From positions 496,001 to 560,000 of the forward strand of contig JARGSG010000190.1 of NCBI GenBank assembly GCA_030374805.1: a stretch of DNA of 64,000 bases. Direction: 5' to 3'. This DNA is from Gracilaria gracilis. Taxonomy: Eukaryota > Rhodophyta > Florideophyceae > Gracilariales > Gracilariaceae. Below the pieces are notes generated by a model that had not been told where the DNA came from, ran no database searches, and worked only from the letters and a program-made list of their open reading frames with translations. Below are positions 34,643 through 46,096 of the stretch, piece by piece; within the stretch, counting starts at the first letter, position 1, and the number at the start of each line of letters is the position of its first letter. Made by a program: the position numbers and the translations under genes.

Positions 34643-35188
34643 TTACCTTACGAGGACCTGCCAATATCTCCAATTGGCATCCAACGCCGTGAAAACGGTA
34701 GCATCGCCCAGCGAGTCGATGCACTCGTCCATACGTGGTATGGGATAGCTATCCTGTAGAGTTACGGCGTTTAGCCGGCGGTAGTCGGTACATAATCGCC
34801 ACGTGCCATCGGCCTTCATTGCCAGCACAACTAAAGAAGCCCAGGGTGACTGAGCGAGCTCAATCACCGCGGCGCGGAGCATCTTGTTCACTTGGAACTG
34901 CTCCTCTTCCCGCGCTTTTGGTCCTGCCCTGTATGGGGGTTGCGCAACCGGGCGCGCGCTCGGCAATAAGTTGATACGGTGCTCCGTCGTGTTGATCTCT
35001 CCAAGAAAACCATCCCACATTGTGGTATATTCCCGTAACATATCACCGAGGCGTTCCCGGTGCGATACCGTTACATGACCGAAATCCAGTTCTTCGAGAG
35101 CACTCACCGGGTCAAGCCAGTCGTAGCTCGTCGGTCCGTGCTCTCCTGAATCAGGAACAAGTTTCGTATCCGATTCCATCGGTTTCAA
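34643..35188 (-). pseudogene. G3 Pol: N-terminal reverse transcriptase
   Basis: This frame of 181 codons holds the fingers and palm entry: EHRINLLPSARPVAQPPYR, LCTDYRRLNAVTLQDSYPIP, MDECIDSLGDATVFTALDAN. It stops just before MPFGL at 34585, in another frame. A stop and a shift of about 60 bases therefore split RT between the catalytic motifs. Motif spacing matches G1. Confidence 0.85.
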
Positions 35189-35219
35189 TTCCGTTTCAAC
35201 GGTAGTCTTCTTCCCCTCC

Positions 35220-36179
35220 TTAGACGGAGCGGAGACCCCCCTCGGGGTTGGTGTCCTCTTTAGACGGAACCAAACCGAGAACGTCGGCGGCCGTCATCTT
35301 CGTTGGGAGCATTGCCAGCGGATGCGGAGTGACAGACCCAATTACTTGGTTCTTTACCAGATACTGGGGTTTGGTGCCAAGGTTGGCAACCAATAGAATG
35401 GAGCCTCCGGTAAAATCTGAACAACGCCAATCGCAAATGCAAGTTAACATCGCTCGTACAACGAGGATAAGGGTTGAAAAACCCGAAGACCGTGTTCACG
35501 GGAACTGACTTGTACCATGACCTGGGATTCCCGAGGTATAAAAACCGACTTCGCAACGCGAAGCTTTGTGGATTCCCACGAAGCGGGCATTGATTCCTGC
35601 GCAGCAGGTAGCGGAACTTGCTTCTGCGAAGCGCACTTGAACGGGCGACGGAAAATTGGCACAGGCGAACCGTCGTCCAGTTCCACACGCCTGAGGCGAG
35701 GCCAGATTACTTCGACAAAAATTGTCGCAGTAATCACATCCCAGTATAGCTGGTGCAGCCAACGACCGACAAACAATAAAGTCGAGCTTCACCATAGAGG
35801 TGCCCAGTCGTACGACCAAGTCAATGACTCCCACCGTTTTCAACGGGTTGTTGTTCGCGTCAGCGACTCCCGGGACCGTGGGAAGACGCATACGAGACCG
35901 TTATTGCGGGGACAATAGAGATTCCACGATAAAGTTTGGGCCAGCACCTGTATCCAGGACAGTTAGATATCTCACCAGAAACGGGGGTTGGAGGCCAAGA
36001 TCAGCGTATACTTTATAGTTGCGCTTGGCCATCACCATGATTTTATCCGGGATCCAGTTATTCTTTCCCCGTATCCACGGTCGACGCAGAACACCCAATT
36101 GTTTTGAATCCGCGTCAGCGGTGTCACTCCTTGACAGTATTTTTACCGGGGAGCGAGGCAACGACGCCTTGGGCGTCAA
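35220..36179 (-). pseudogene. G3 Pol: aspartic protease and linker
   Basis: KRNYKVYADLGLQPPFLVRY and LTVLDTGAGPNFIVES mark the protease with an intact DTG triad. An in-frame stop near 35900 is followed by the rest of the domain in the same frame (GVIDLVVRLGTSMVKLDF, APAILGCDYCDNF, the expected second Gly motif). The linker then passes into other frames down to about 35220. Confidence 0.78.
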
Positions 36180-36637
36180 CAGCTCCGACTCTGAGGACGC
36201 CTCTCCTTGAGGGGAGACTCCCTTCTTCAGTTTCTCTGATCTTCCGCCTGCGGTGGCATCTCAGGCTCCTCGACAACGAGGGCTTGGGCTACTCGATGAG
36301 GGTTCGCCACGTGAGTGGGGTTTGGTCCAACAACCTGCTGAGCAGGGACGACCGATGCCATCGGAACTGACCGCGATTGCGGAACCACATGCAAAAAGTC
36401 CCTCTTGGCGCGCAGATACCACGCTGTCGGTACCGAGCGCTTCTCCTCTGGAGTGAGGGTCTCGTAGTTTACTACGGCTTTGGCTAATTCCCTCGCTGAG
36501 AGGAGGCATTGCGGTGAAAAGTGGCCACGCCTGAAACAGATGTGACATATCAGCCTCGTCGCTGCCCCTCGTGGGGTTCCATCCCGAGCTTCGGCAAAAC
36601 GTACCGCAGGGCGGATATCCTTCCATCCAGGCCGTTG

Positions 36638-38398
36638 TTAACGGGAAACTCCGTTCGAATACGGAATCCGCGCCGCTGGGACGCGAGTACCGTCCGCATA
36701 GAAGAGCGGCTCTTCTTGTGCGGTCGCGAAAGAAGTATCCGTTGTGGACGGTAGTTCCGATGTAGGAACTGAGCCGATCTCGTCGTAAGCCAAGTGCACC
36801 GTGTCGTATCCCTGTTGAGGGCGTTCATTCGCGACAAGCGACAAAGATGGAGAAGGGGCCTCCATCACCAAGGCTTTAGGCGACTTAGACCTCTGATGAA
36901 GGACACGTGCACGCAGTGCATCACCTTCCGCACGTGCGGTTTGGACCAGCTCAAGATAAGTTATCTTGGGCTTATCCTCCCGACGACGGGCGACGAGTGT
37001 CTTGATAACGGGATCAAGCCCATCAATAAACATCGTACAACGTTCCCCGGCGGGGTAGACATTACCACAGCGTTGGAAAGCCTTGTTAAGGCACACCGAG
37101 TTATCGGTTTCGATCTCTCCGGCACGCTGGCGGGTATCTTGCAAAGCGAGGATCGCGGACTGAATGGCAGCATTCGTCGCGTATGTCCTTAAGAGGTACT
37201 AGACGGCTTCCCGCCAGCACGCCATCCCTCCTTTGGAGGCCCTAGATGAACCTCTTACAGAGTGAAATTGGTCTTCGGCCACTCCCTGTAAAAAGTACGG
37301 CAGCGCCACGTAGGCTTGCCCTTCGTTCATCCCAAGTATATTGGCTTACGCGACAAAGCGGGCGAGGAAATCAACACCATGATTGGATCCTCTCCAGAAA
37401 AGTTCTGGTTCCTCAGTGAAAGTTGCATGAGCTTGATGCAATCTTTCACCTTGCCCGTCCCACGGGGTGTGCGATCCGGCGATGAATCCGCCAGCCGATA
37501 GTATCGGTACGAAAGTAACTTTCGATACATCCTATTCGTAGGTTTCAGTTCCGGGAGTCCGGAGTGCCTCCTGCCCTTGGTACGGGAGCGGATCACCCTA
37601 TGGGTGGCAGACGACCGCTTAAAGCGAAAGGAGCGCCCACGGCGACCATCCTCCGACTCAGAGTCAGTCGAGACAGACCTGTCCGAGTTACTCGGGTGAG
37701 AATCCGAAGAATTCGATGAATCCGAATCGTAGTTTCCGCGTTTGGGTTTCCGCCTGTGGCGATCCTTGCTCTGTCCAGGATGCTGTTCGCGTTGTGACAC
37801 AGGAGCAACCAGATCATCCGGAGAGTGACCATCCATTACGATGGTCTGCTCCAACGTCTCCAGACGGGCACGGACGCGATTGAAACGCTTCTCAATCCTT
37901 TCTACGAAGGCGGTGGGAGAACCCAAACCCTTCAAACAATGTGTTGACATCAGACCGTAAAATAGGGAGGTCCTCAGCAACGTCCTTCGCAGGGGCTCCC
38001 TCAACCACCTCTTGGAGGGCGCGAAACTCCCCTAATAGGGTATTATGAGCGAAAGGCAGAGTGCGAACCTGGTCCTCCAGGGAATTCCCCTGGGGGGTGT
38101 TGGCAGCCTCACGGCGAGGTAGGTATCCCGCAACAGCGGCGGCTGGCTGGGGCGCCAGATGTGGACCAGTAGCGACTGGAGCAGGCCCGGCAACGTGCCG
38201 AGAGCTGGCCAACGAGGGCAATGGAAGGTCCCGGGATTCCCGGTGTTGGCTCGAAATCCATGAGGAAACCTTCGCGGCGAGGGTAGAACTAGCCCGAATC
38301 GGGATTTTAGAAACCACCCCATCATCGGAAACATCCCCATCATCACGGGAGCGGGTGCGGGTAACCACCGGCTTCGCCCCAGATGGCGTCCGAGACAT
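36638..38398 (-). pseudogene. G3 Gag, two frameshifts
   Basis: The likely start is ATG 38398 (MSRTPSGAKPVVTRTRSRDD). The N-terminal part, 37892-38398, passes by frameshift into 37327-38004. That section has a Ser/Asp region (SDSSNSSDSHPSNSDRSVS), a basic region and the capsid start (NRMYRKLLSYRYYRL, GEDPIMVLI). The next frame, 36638-37144, has ETDNSVCLNKAFQRCGNVY and a Ser/Pro tail. FQRCGNVY corresponds to the RCGNV motif of G1 and G2, which supports the family and the frame order. Confidence 0.8.
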
Positions 38399-38490
38399 CG
38401 GTGAAACCGATCAACGGGGGAACACGGAATCTTTCGGACCAAATATAGAAATCACCTCAAGAGAGGAAAAGCACGCAAACAACCTTCTGA

Positions 38491-38502
38491 GTCGGGAGAC
38501 CA
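38491..38502 (-). promoter_or_regulatory. G3 primer binding site
   Basis: On the minus strand TGGTCTCCCGAC follows the LTR after a three-base spacer. It is identical to the G1 and G2 sites. Confidence 0.85.
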
Positions 38503-38505
38503 CTT

Positions 38506-39280
38506 TGTAGTGCAATGCCCGCAAGCGGGAAAACACCAGAAGACGTCCGGATCTTCCTCTCACAAGGCAAACCCAGCAGTAGAGCCCTTCCAGGGATGAC
38601 ACGACTAAGTCGGGTGTAAGACCGAGGTCAACCCTTCACGACCAGCGTAGGAAGATGTGACAAGAAGGTACTCCGCGTGAGCAGCGTGTGTGTTTTATCC
38701 TCCAAGGAGGCAAAGTGTCCACAGTGTGGCGAGTACGACGGGGTGTCAGCATAGGCCGCGGGTCGCGGGGGAGCAACCCAAAAGAAAAGGGGAAAAGACG
38801 GGGGAGTCACGAGAGTGACCAAGGAAAACGGCAAAGCCGGGGGACACCTTATACAAGGGCGAACACGTTAATAGTTGGTAAATACTCCCAGCAATGGGTT
38901 CGTTTTGGTGGCGCAGAGGGATAGACAGCCCGTTAGCAACGGCGTATCCCTCCAAGGAGGAGTAGAGTACGGACGGAGGCGAGGACGTCTAGAGCCAACG
39001 CTCGTTGGGGAGATTTACTGAGTGGCATGGCCTTGGCACCCTGCCACTATATAGTGAGTAATAACTTCTCGTACTGTACGGCTAAAACATCGTAAGTATC
39101 GAAAATGCATAAAATATAGTAGAAAGTACTAGCAATGCTGTGCCAACCTCCCTGACTCACCGTGTCCCACGTTTCCAGTCCACAATAGTGGTCAAAGTAT
39201 GTAGTCATATACTGCCCCTGCCGACAAGTCGGAAAAACAACCAAGTACCGGAACATCCCCCAAGAGGGCGTTGCACTTCA
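38506..39280 (-). repeat. G3 5' LTR
   Basis: 775 bases on the minus strand from TGAAGTGCAA to TTGCACTACA. It is homologous over its full length to 53570-54344 on the plus strand. The outer flank at 39281-39285 is GCCGG. Confidence 0.9.
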
Positions 39281-39302
39281 GCCGGGGAAACGAAGACATA
39301 CA

Positions 39303-40294
39303 GTGCCGGACTTTTGTGAAGACGAATTTGCCGCCTGCTTGTATTAGTTCGAGACGGCGAAGACACAAAGCGCAATATCTATTGCCTCTCTAGCACACTG
39401 ACTTGAGCTCAGCAAGATGCTGGAATCCGTCAAGAAGATCTTTGAGCAAGGATTGCTGTTCGTTTCAACGACAAAAAGTTTTGTCTCCTGGAAGACTTCC
39501 CTGTTCCGGTGGAAGATGTGTTTCCTGGCTTGGCTCCTTTGGTGCAGCGAAATGGAGAAAAGCTTTCTGCAATTTGGCGAGAAAACAAGGCTTGCTGGTC
39601 GAAAACTCTTTCTAACTACGAAGGGTCTGGAAACAATGGGGAGCTCCCGTTCATTGGTTTCTGTCACAAAAACCCAAGAACCAAAGCTCTCTCTGCAGTA
39701 GGGAGAAGGGGTTTTCTTACGTACTGCGTTTTCAAATTCGACTATGAGAAGGTGGACCCAATTATAGTTCAGTTTCTTTCCCGAAGCATCCCTGGGAGAG
39801 CTGGTGGTAGTTTGGGTGTAAGAAGGAATTTGAATTGCTTAAAGGGAAAACGACGTGGAACATTGAGCGGCGGGGAAGCATCAATGGGTTCTAAACGTGC
39901 AAAATCTGCGCGAAGCAGCAGTGACGGTGTGTTTCAAGAAGCCATGACAGGCCTGGACTCATCTATGAGCAGGTTGGCGGGAAGCTATCAGGAGAAGGTG
40001 AACTTACAAAAGCAACAGTTTGAACAGAGCCAAATGCGTCCTGGAGAAATTCAGTCTTCTCTCCATGGTTCAAGTGCAATTGAAACTTTGAGAAATACGG
40101 TTCAACGTACTACGTCATTGATAGAAGTTCTCAGTAACGCAGACGCAGCATACGTGAAATATCAAGACGCTATGAGGACGTCGGCGGACCCCGCGCATAT
40201 CGCTTGTCTGAAAGACGCCTACGAGAGCATCAGAGGGTTTGTATTTACGTTGCGGAATGATCTAAAGAAAGTAACTGGACCCACAGGTGGGTAG
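39303..40294 (+). pseudogene. uncharacterised protein gene, interrupted near its 5' end
   Basis: I do not recognise the product. A coding-like frame from 39303 (PDFCEDEFAACLY) has stops near 39345 and 39387 and then runs through KMLESVKKIFEQ. A frameshift near 39445 leads to ARIAVRFNDKKFCLLEDFP and a 261-codon open frame ending at 40294. The first part looks like a folded domain (GELPFIGFCHKNPRTKALSA, YCVFKFDYEKVDPIIVQFL). The second is Ser-rich with a helical C-terminus (AIETLRNTVQRTTSLIEVLS). It starts right at the G3 target duplication, so in the uninverted order it would follow 54352-54900 and may belong to the same gene. Confidence 0.5.
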
Positions 40295-41030
40295 GATTTG
40301 TAGTTCGTCATGTAGATACATTTAATCTAGCATAATGGGCTTGTAAATACTTCTTGCTCTTTCTATCCTTTCTTCAACGTAATTCGAAGTATTAATCCTT
40401 CGGTCGGTTCGTATCAAGCGATTCTGGTCAAAGAGGCTCTAGGGAAACCGATGACTGATCGTGGGAAGTTATATCCACGTATTATTTGCTTCTGGTATGC
40501 ATGGAACTCTTCTGTGAGTCTCTGATAAAGGTATCCAATTGTCGGTGCTTTCCCTACCAACATGAGGCTTCACGACGATTCCCAATTGAAGTCCCCCCAC
40601 TTCATCTCAACCCAGCCAACTCTCGCGCAGTTCTTTGATCCGTGTCATTACCTCTGATACTGGTTGCCCAATAACATTGCAGCACTCCATGGGTAGAACT
40701 CCTAACATTTCACACAAATCCCCATCAACAAAATTCTTCATCGCCTAAAACGAAGATCGATAAGCCAAATGATCTCTTGCGCAAATAGTTGTGTAGCGTC
40801 TCCGCATCTAATTCTCAACCAGGCGAAGGGATTCAGCATCGTCCCAAGGAGCCAATGGTATTAACACTCCAACCGCCCCATCCATTTTTGCATATATTAT
40901 AGCATCTTGCGACTCGTCGTCCTCATTTTGCGGTCCCATCTCCATGGTTTTTTGCCCATTTAGGCGGCTAAGAGAGAAAGCCCAACAACTGTGCCCCCAA
41001 CATGGACGCACGCTTCCACCCGTAACTGAT
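40295..41030. other. non-coding spacer
   Basis: I see no convincing gene. A 67-codon minus-strand frame at 40808-41011 (MEMGPQNEDDESQDAIIYAK) could be a scrap of the acidic gene that follows, but this is weak. Confidence 0.4.
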
Positions 41031-41105
41031 TCATGGCTCTAGAGGAACCACCGATGCCACCACCTTTCTCTTTAACAACAACTCCCATAAGTTCTTCAGG
41101 CTCTG

Positions 41106-41345
41106 AAGCTTCGCAAAATTGTCACCATACTCAAGTTCCTCCTCATCCTCTTCGTCTTCTTCCATTCTTGAATCCTCCTGAAGATCTATAACCATGCTTT
41201 CTTCTCTGTCCCCTCGGCCGTCCATATCGCTCCAAAATAAAAGCTCCTGCCCGTCCATCAGAGAAACTTTAGACTTCTCATGACCTTCATACCTCTCAAT
41301 ATCACGAGCGTTTTTCTTGATTGATGGAATGACTTCTCGTCTCCC
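41106..41345. repeat. direct repeat copy A, about 240 bp
   Basis: About 90 percent identical by eye to 43121-43360, in the same orientation 2 kb away. It encodes the same segment (SIKKNARDIERYEGHEKSK, MVIDLQEDSRMEEDEEDEEE) in the frame 41031-41369, so part of the acidic gene was duplicated. Confidence 0.85.
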
Positions 41346-43120
41346 ATACAGACCCAACCAGTTCCTCATTTCTTGTGTTCATGGAGCTGAAAGGGGGCGG
41401 TTTCTCAACATCTTGGAAAATCTTTCGAATCTTGAAAGAGGCAGAGAATACAGAATCGCTTCTCTGCATGGAAAGAATGCGGAGGTTGCCAATATCGCCC
41501 TTGAGACTTTCCGTTTGGTACATGCTGTGAGCCAGATTCATAACCAAGAGAGAGCTTGGGTTATTTGGATGCACCGTTGGAAGTTGCATACCCCCGTGAT
41601 AATATTCAGCGCTAAATTCGTTTTCCCTTTCTTACTTGTTCGGCATTTGATCCATGTCGGAACGGCTATGTTGTTGAAGGTCAAATTTGGATAGAGGCTT
41701 GCTCCTCAGTTCCCTGTCTTCTATTTCTCCCTTCCCAACTCCCTTACTCTGATCTTGTTATTTTCCTCTCGAAGACTCATTCTTGTTAATCTCGCTGAGC
41801 AGAACCCCAGTCGCAGCCTCAGCAACCGGTTTGTCGTCATCGGATGATATGATGCATATCACTTCGGTTGCTTCTTCGTTATCAGGCCCGTTTTTGCCAT
41901 GATCTCGACCAGGATCCCATGACAGATTGTCGGTCAGGTCGTGAACTTCTGGAGTAGGCCTTCTATCGGCTGCCATCAGTCCATATTCGTTTCGTTCAAC
42001 ATTTTCATTCTCGCCCTGCTCTTGTCCCGGATCCGACGATAGATTACCGGTGAAGTCGTGGACTTCTGGCGTAGATCCTCTACTGATCGCAATACGTTGA
42101 TGCTGGTTTTGACCAACATCAGGACCCTCTACATGCGAGGACAAGTCCTCAGAATGGTCGTTCCCTTCATCACTCTCCATTGCAGCAATATCTTGACTTC
42201 TGTCTTCTTTTGCAGGGCTGAAACCGCTTGAAGAATAGTTTTCATCAAGTATCACGGACTGATAATGCGGTACATTTTCATCTCGAGAGCCTTCTTCTAA
42301 GGTTTCGAATTCACCCACATTCTCAGGGATGTAATCTCCATGATCTTCCAAACCTACTTGCCTGACCGAGTTTGACGATCCATCATCCTGCCGATGTACA
42401 CTAATACTTCGTGCTGGATTCGGACTTGGCAGAAGTGATTCAGAAAACTTTCCAAGATCATCCTTGAAATCTTCTTCCATCAGTTTGCTCTGCTGACTTC
42501 GAAGTTTGGAAGATTCAATCAGATTGCTTCTATCATCAACGTCCTTCGCACTGTGACACTCCACTAAATTCGCAGAGCTTGGTTCTTCAGCTTCCGACAT
42601 TTCCCGCAAAGGACTCAATTGCATCACATCTGCTCGTTCTTTTCGTCCATCTCCCTTTCCGACATCCTCAGGCTCAATTATACCCTTCTGAGCTAAACCT
42701 TTCTCGTCCTTGCTTTCATCCATATCACCCACATTCCTGCTGAGAGACAAATCGGTGCATTTAAGCTCAGGCTTAATTAGACCTTTTTGCGCGAAAGCTC
42801 TTTCCTCTCCACTATCAACGAAATCCTTCTCATCTGCACTGATAACACCTGCCTTTTTCACATCCGGGGAGCTCAAATAACCGGTATTTCCTCGTCCTCA
42901 AACTCATTGGATGAAGCTTCTGGCCCCTGCTCGGTCTCTAAGAGAGGTAGGCGTTGAACTACTTGGGGTGCTATGTTCTCTCTATCATCACTTTCAGAGG
43001 AACCTGGTATGATTAGGACGTCAGATTCTTCGCTTTTCTCTCTCGAAAGGGAATCAATTTTTCCTTTTTCTGTTACTGAGATTGCTTCCCCTTGAACAAC
43101 CACTGGAACGTCATCCAGCT

Positions 43121-43360
43121 TCGCAAAATTGTCACAATACTCAAGTTTCTCCTCAGCTTCTTCGTCTTCTTCCATTCTTGAATCCTTTTGAAGATCTATA
43201 ACCATGCTTTCTTCTCTGTCCTCTCGGCCGTCCATATCTCTCCGAGATAAAAGCGCCTGCCCGTCCACCAGAGAACCTTTAGACTTCCCATGACCTTCAA
43301 ACTTCTCAATATCACGAGCGCTTTTCTTGATTGATGGAGTGACTTCTTTTTGGTTTGGGA
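43121..43360. repeat. direct repeat copy B, about 240 bp
   Basis: Partner of 41106-41345, inside the main frame of the acidic protein (SIKKSARDIEKFEGHGKSK, MVIDLQKDSRMEEDEEAEEK). Confidence 0.85.
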
Positions 43361-46096
43361 GATGCACTCCTTGACGTTCTACCCCTTCTTGTTCACTGAA
43401 GGTGACATCCATCGGCTGTGGTCCTTCACCTTCTGATATATATTCACATGCGTAGTTTCGAACTAAATTGTGGGGAGTATCACTGCTTGGATCGTCATCT
43501 TCATCTTCGTCGTTATCTTCATCTGTATCTGGAACCTTGTTAACGTTATTTTCATCGCGGCGTGGAGTTTGGTGTTCATCATCATCGTCATCATCATCAT
43601 CATCCGGGGCTGGAGCAGTTTTAGGATGTTGGCCTTCATCAGCTGAGTTCTCGTTACTGTCACTATTATAATTTCTAGATTTTTCTTCTTCTTCGTTGTC
43701 GTTTCCATCAGATTCTGCGTCCAGATCGATAACATCCGAGATCTGCATAGCTTCGTCTCTTCTTTCAACTGGGGCTCGTTTCCATCCTGAAAATAGCTCT
43801 CGCGTTACAATTTTCTTGGGCTCGGCCTGTGAAGGAGGTTGTGTAGGAGCTTCCTGCTCAAAAGATGTGTCCATTTCATTCATATATTTCTCCCAGCATT
43901 GGTCTTCTTGTTGGGGAGCTTGTGGTGCCCGAATTAATACCATATGTGCTGACGAAACTTCCTTGGATTCCGTTGTCACAACTTGATCACTGTTTTGAAA
44001 TTCGTGATCATCGGTATTCGGAAGCTTTTTTGGTGCCTAGAGAGGTATTGTATGCTCTTTGGCAGGTTTGAACTGGATCGCACCAACCTTATTGTTCCGT
44101 TGGCACACTCTTTGAACAGAGTGGGTATGATGACCCATTGCTATGTCCGGATCCTTCGCTGTATCTTGCACTTCTTTATCGTCTAATTCTGGAGGTTTTG
44201 CGCTCCATGCTTCTGGTTTCTTGTCCATTATGTTGTTCCCTTCACTCTCGGGTCGGGCGTCTGAGAAGGCTGGAGTTCTGCGCTGAGATTTTGCTCCTCC
44301 TTCCTCATCTTTCCAAGGCGGGGATAGGGTGACATCTGGTAGGGTTACCTTAGACAGTGATGTAGGGTCTGGTCCCAATTTTTCAGATGGTTCCTTTTGG
44401 GAGCATAAACCCTTATTTTCTTCCACATCGGAACTTTGTTCTGGAGATCGATGTTTTTCACTGCTTATTGAGGGTTTCTTACTCTTGTTGGAATTTGACC
44501 GCACACCAGTGTCTACATGTCCACTTGCATGGCCTCGCTCAGCGGGACTACGCTCTGTGTCTATTGGGATGCTTTTCTGCGTGGGTTCGCTACCGTGACT
44601 TTGGTGAATGTCTAGACCTTGCTCCCGGATGTTTTCAGAAGAGGAAGGCTTCTTCTTCTCATCTACCAATTCTTCAGTTAATGGTAAATCTGAAGAATTA
44701 CAGCCCCCTGTGTCACGATACTTTTCTTTAGATGCCGGTGATTGCTGTGGAATATCTTCTGACATGATTTTCTTTCCACCATCACAGGCTTTAGTGGTAT
44801 CATTGGGCTCGTTAACCTCATAGCCGCCTTTCATTGAGTCGAGTGGCTGTTTGCTGTCTTAATTATCCTCTTCAGTACTGTCTTGGTCTTGGCCGTATTC
44901 CTCTCCTTGATCTCCTACACTCTTGCCTAGCTCTTCTTTCACAGATTGAAGTTTCGAACTTGAAACATTACTGTCAGGAGCTTCTTGGTGGTTTGAGACA
45001 GTAGTTCTGGACCTAACATTGCTTCGGGTTTCCACTGCACTTCGTCTGGGCAGCACACCCGCAGATCGTGTGTGAAACTTTTCCAAGTGACTCACGATTT
45101 CTTCTTTGGAATTGCAAGCCGTTCATTTTGCATTCTTCAACTAGGTGTTGGTACGGCCACTTGGAAAAGTCCAGAGAGCTTGACTGGGGGCGCTGTCCGC
45201 CACCGTGAAACAGACGTCACATAGTATTACCGAGGGCTTCGTTGTCAGGAGGTGCGCCACTTTCGATGCTAACCTTCGGAGCTGCTTGGCGGTTGACTGA
45301 CTGCGTGTGCGGATGGTGCGAATCTGAGATACAGACCGCGAGCGCTCTCTTTTGGGAACACTTCTCTCGAGCTGTGGAGGTCGACCACGAGCGACCTCGA
45401 CGTTGCTGGTTTGGCACACCAGGGGCATTGTTTACTGCTCCAGTTTTGTTACGGTTGAGTGAATGGGCAAGAAGAGATCGAGCTCGAACTGTGAGACGGG
45501 TACTAGAGGGCGGCTGAGCGCTGGATATATCGGATATCCGGGAGGTATCGGATTTCCGAGGTGAACTTCGGATTGCTTCTTCCGACTGATCCCATTGTCG
45601 AGTGGGAGAAGAACTTTGGAGCAACCTGTCAGATGGAGGTGCAGCGGAGGGTCTTCTGCGTCGTACAGGCGGCGTGCAGACATTGGTTTCAGAAGCGAAA
45701 GGTGCATTGGAAGGCAAAGATGAGTGTTGAATTGGTGAAGAAATACAGGATTTCTTGTTTTCTTGTCTATACGATACACACGGAGTGCTCCGTCAAACTT
45801 TTGTTCTTGTTCAGACATTCGTTTCGAATCTTTCGCTGCCCTTGAACCAGTCCCAGATGGTGTAAAATTCTTCGCTACACTCGCAATTAAGTAGCAGTGT
45901 GTATCTTTGCTTTTTCGCCTCCACCCAGTGTTTGGCTTGTACATAAACAAAGAAAACCTTCTTTCTTGTCCTGTAAACTTATCACATCAACATCCTTGCA
46001 AGCTGCCTGCCATTCGCTCTGAAAAAATCCGTTGCGTCAAACTCGTTTTCGACATATTCCCTTTCCCAGACTTCCTCCCTTCGCTTCTCAAAGCCG

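Larger units (their letters stand above)
30286..39280 (-). mobile_element. 5' part of Ty3/gypsy chromovirus G3 (separated from its 3' part by an inversion)
   Basis: Reading down the minus strand: LTR 39280-38506, PBS, Gag, protease, RT, RNase H, integrase, long linker, chromodomain. No 3' LTR follows. The partner LTR is 53570-54344 in plus orientation. The outer flanks agree: GCCGG at 39281-39285 (reverse complement CCGGC) and CCGGC at 54345-54349. The element is rich in CCCC-N3/4-GGGG palindromes, as is the separated 3' part. Confidence 0.88.
41031..45950 (-). pseudogene. large acidic disordered protein gene with SUMO-interaction-like motifs, broken
   Basis: Coding signal runs down the minus strand from about 45950. 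It covers an Arg/Ser-rich N-terminal part (45141-45950, two frames) with CDVC and a possible Cys/His cluster, then one frame from 45095 to 42873 with stops at about 44859 (TAA) and 44037 (TAG). A frameshift leads to 41758-42876. The protein is very acidic, with poly-Asp at about 43580-43610. Short hydrophobic cores next to acids, VIDLDAESD, VLIIPGSSESDD, VICIISSDDD and MVIDLQKDS, have the form of SUMO-interaction motifs. STPEVHDFTGNL and PTPEVHDLTDNL show an internal repeat. I cannot name the gene. A nuclear scaffold is possible, and introns could explain some breaks. Confidence 0.5.

Noticed and set aside
43560..43615. A (CAT/CGT)n microsatellite as a separate element
   Set aside because: It encodes the poly-Asp tract of the acidic protein and is part of that gene.
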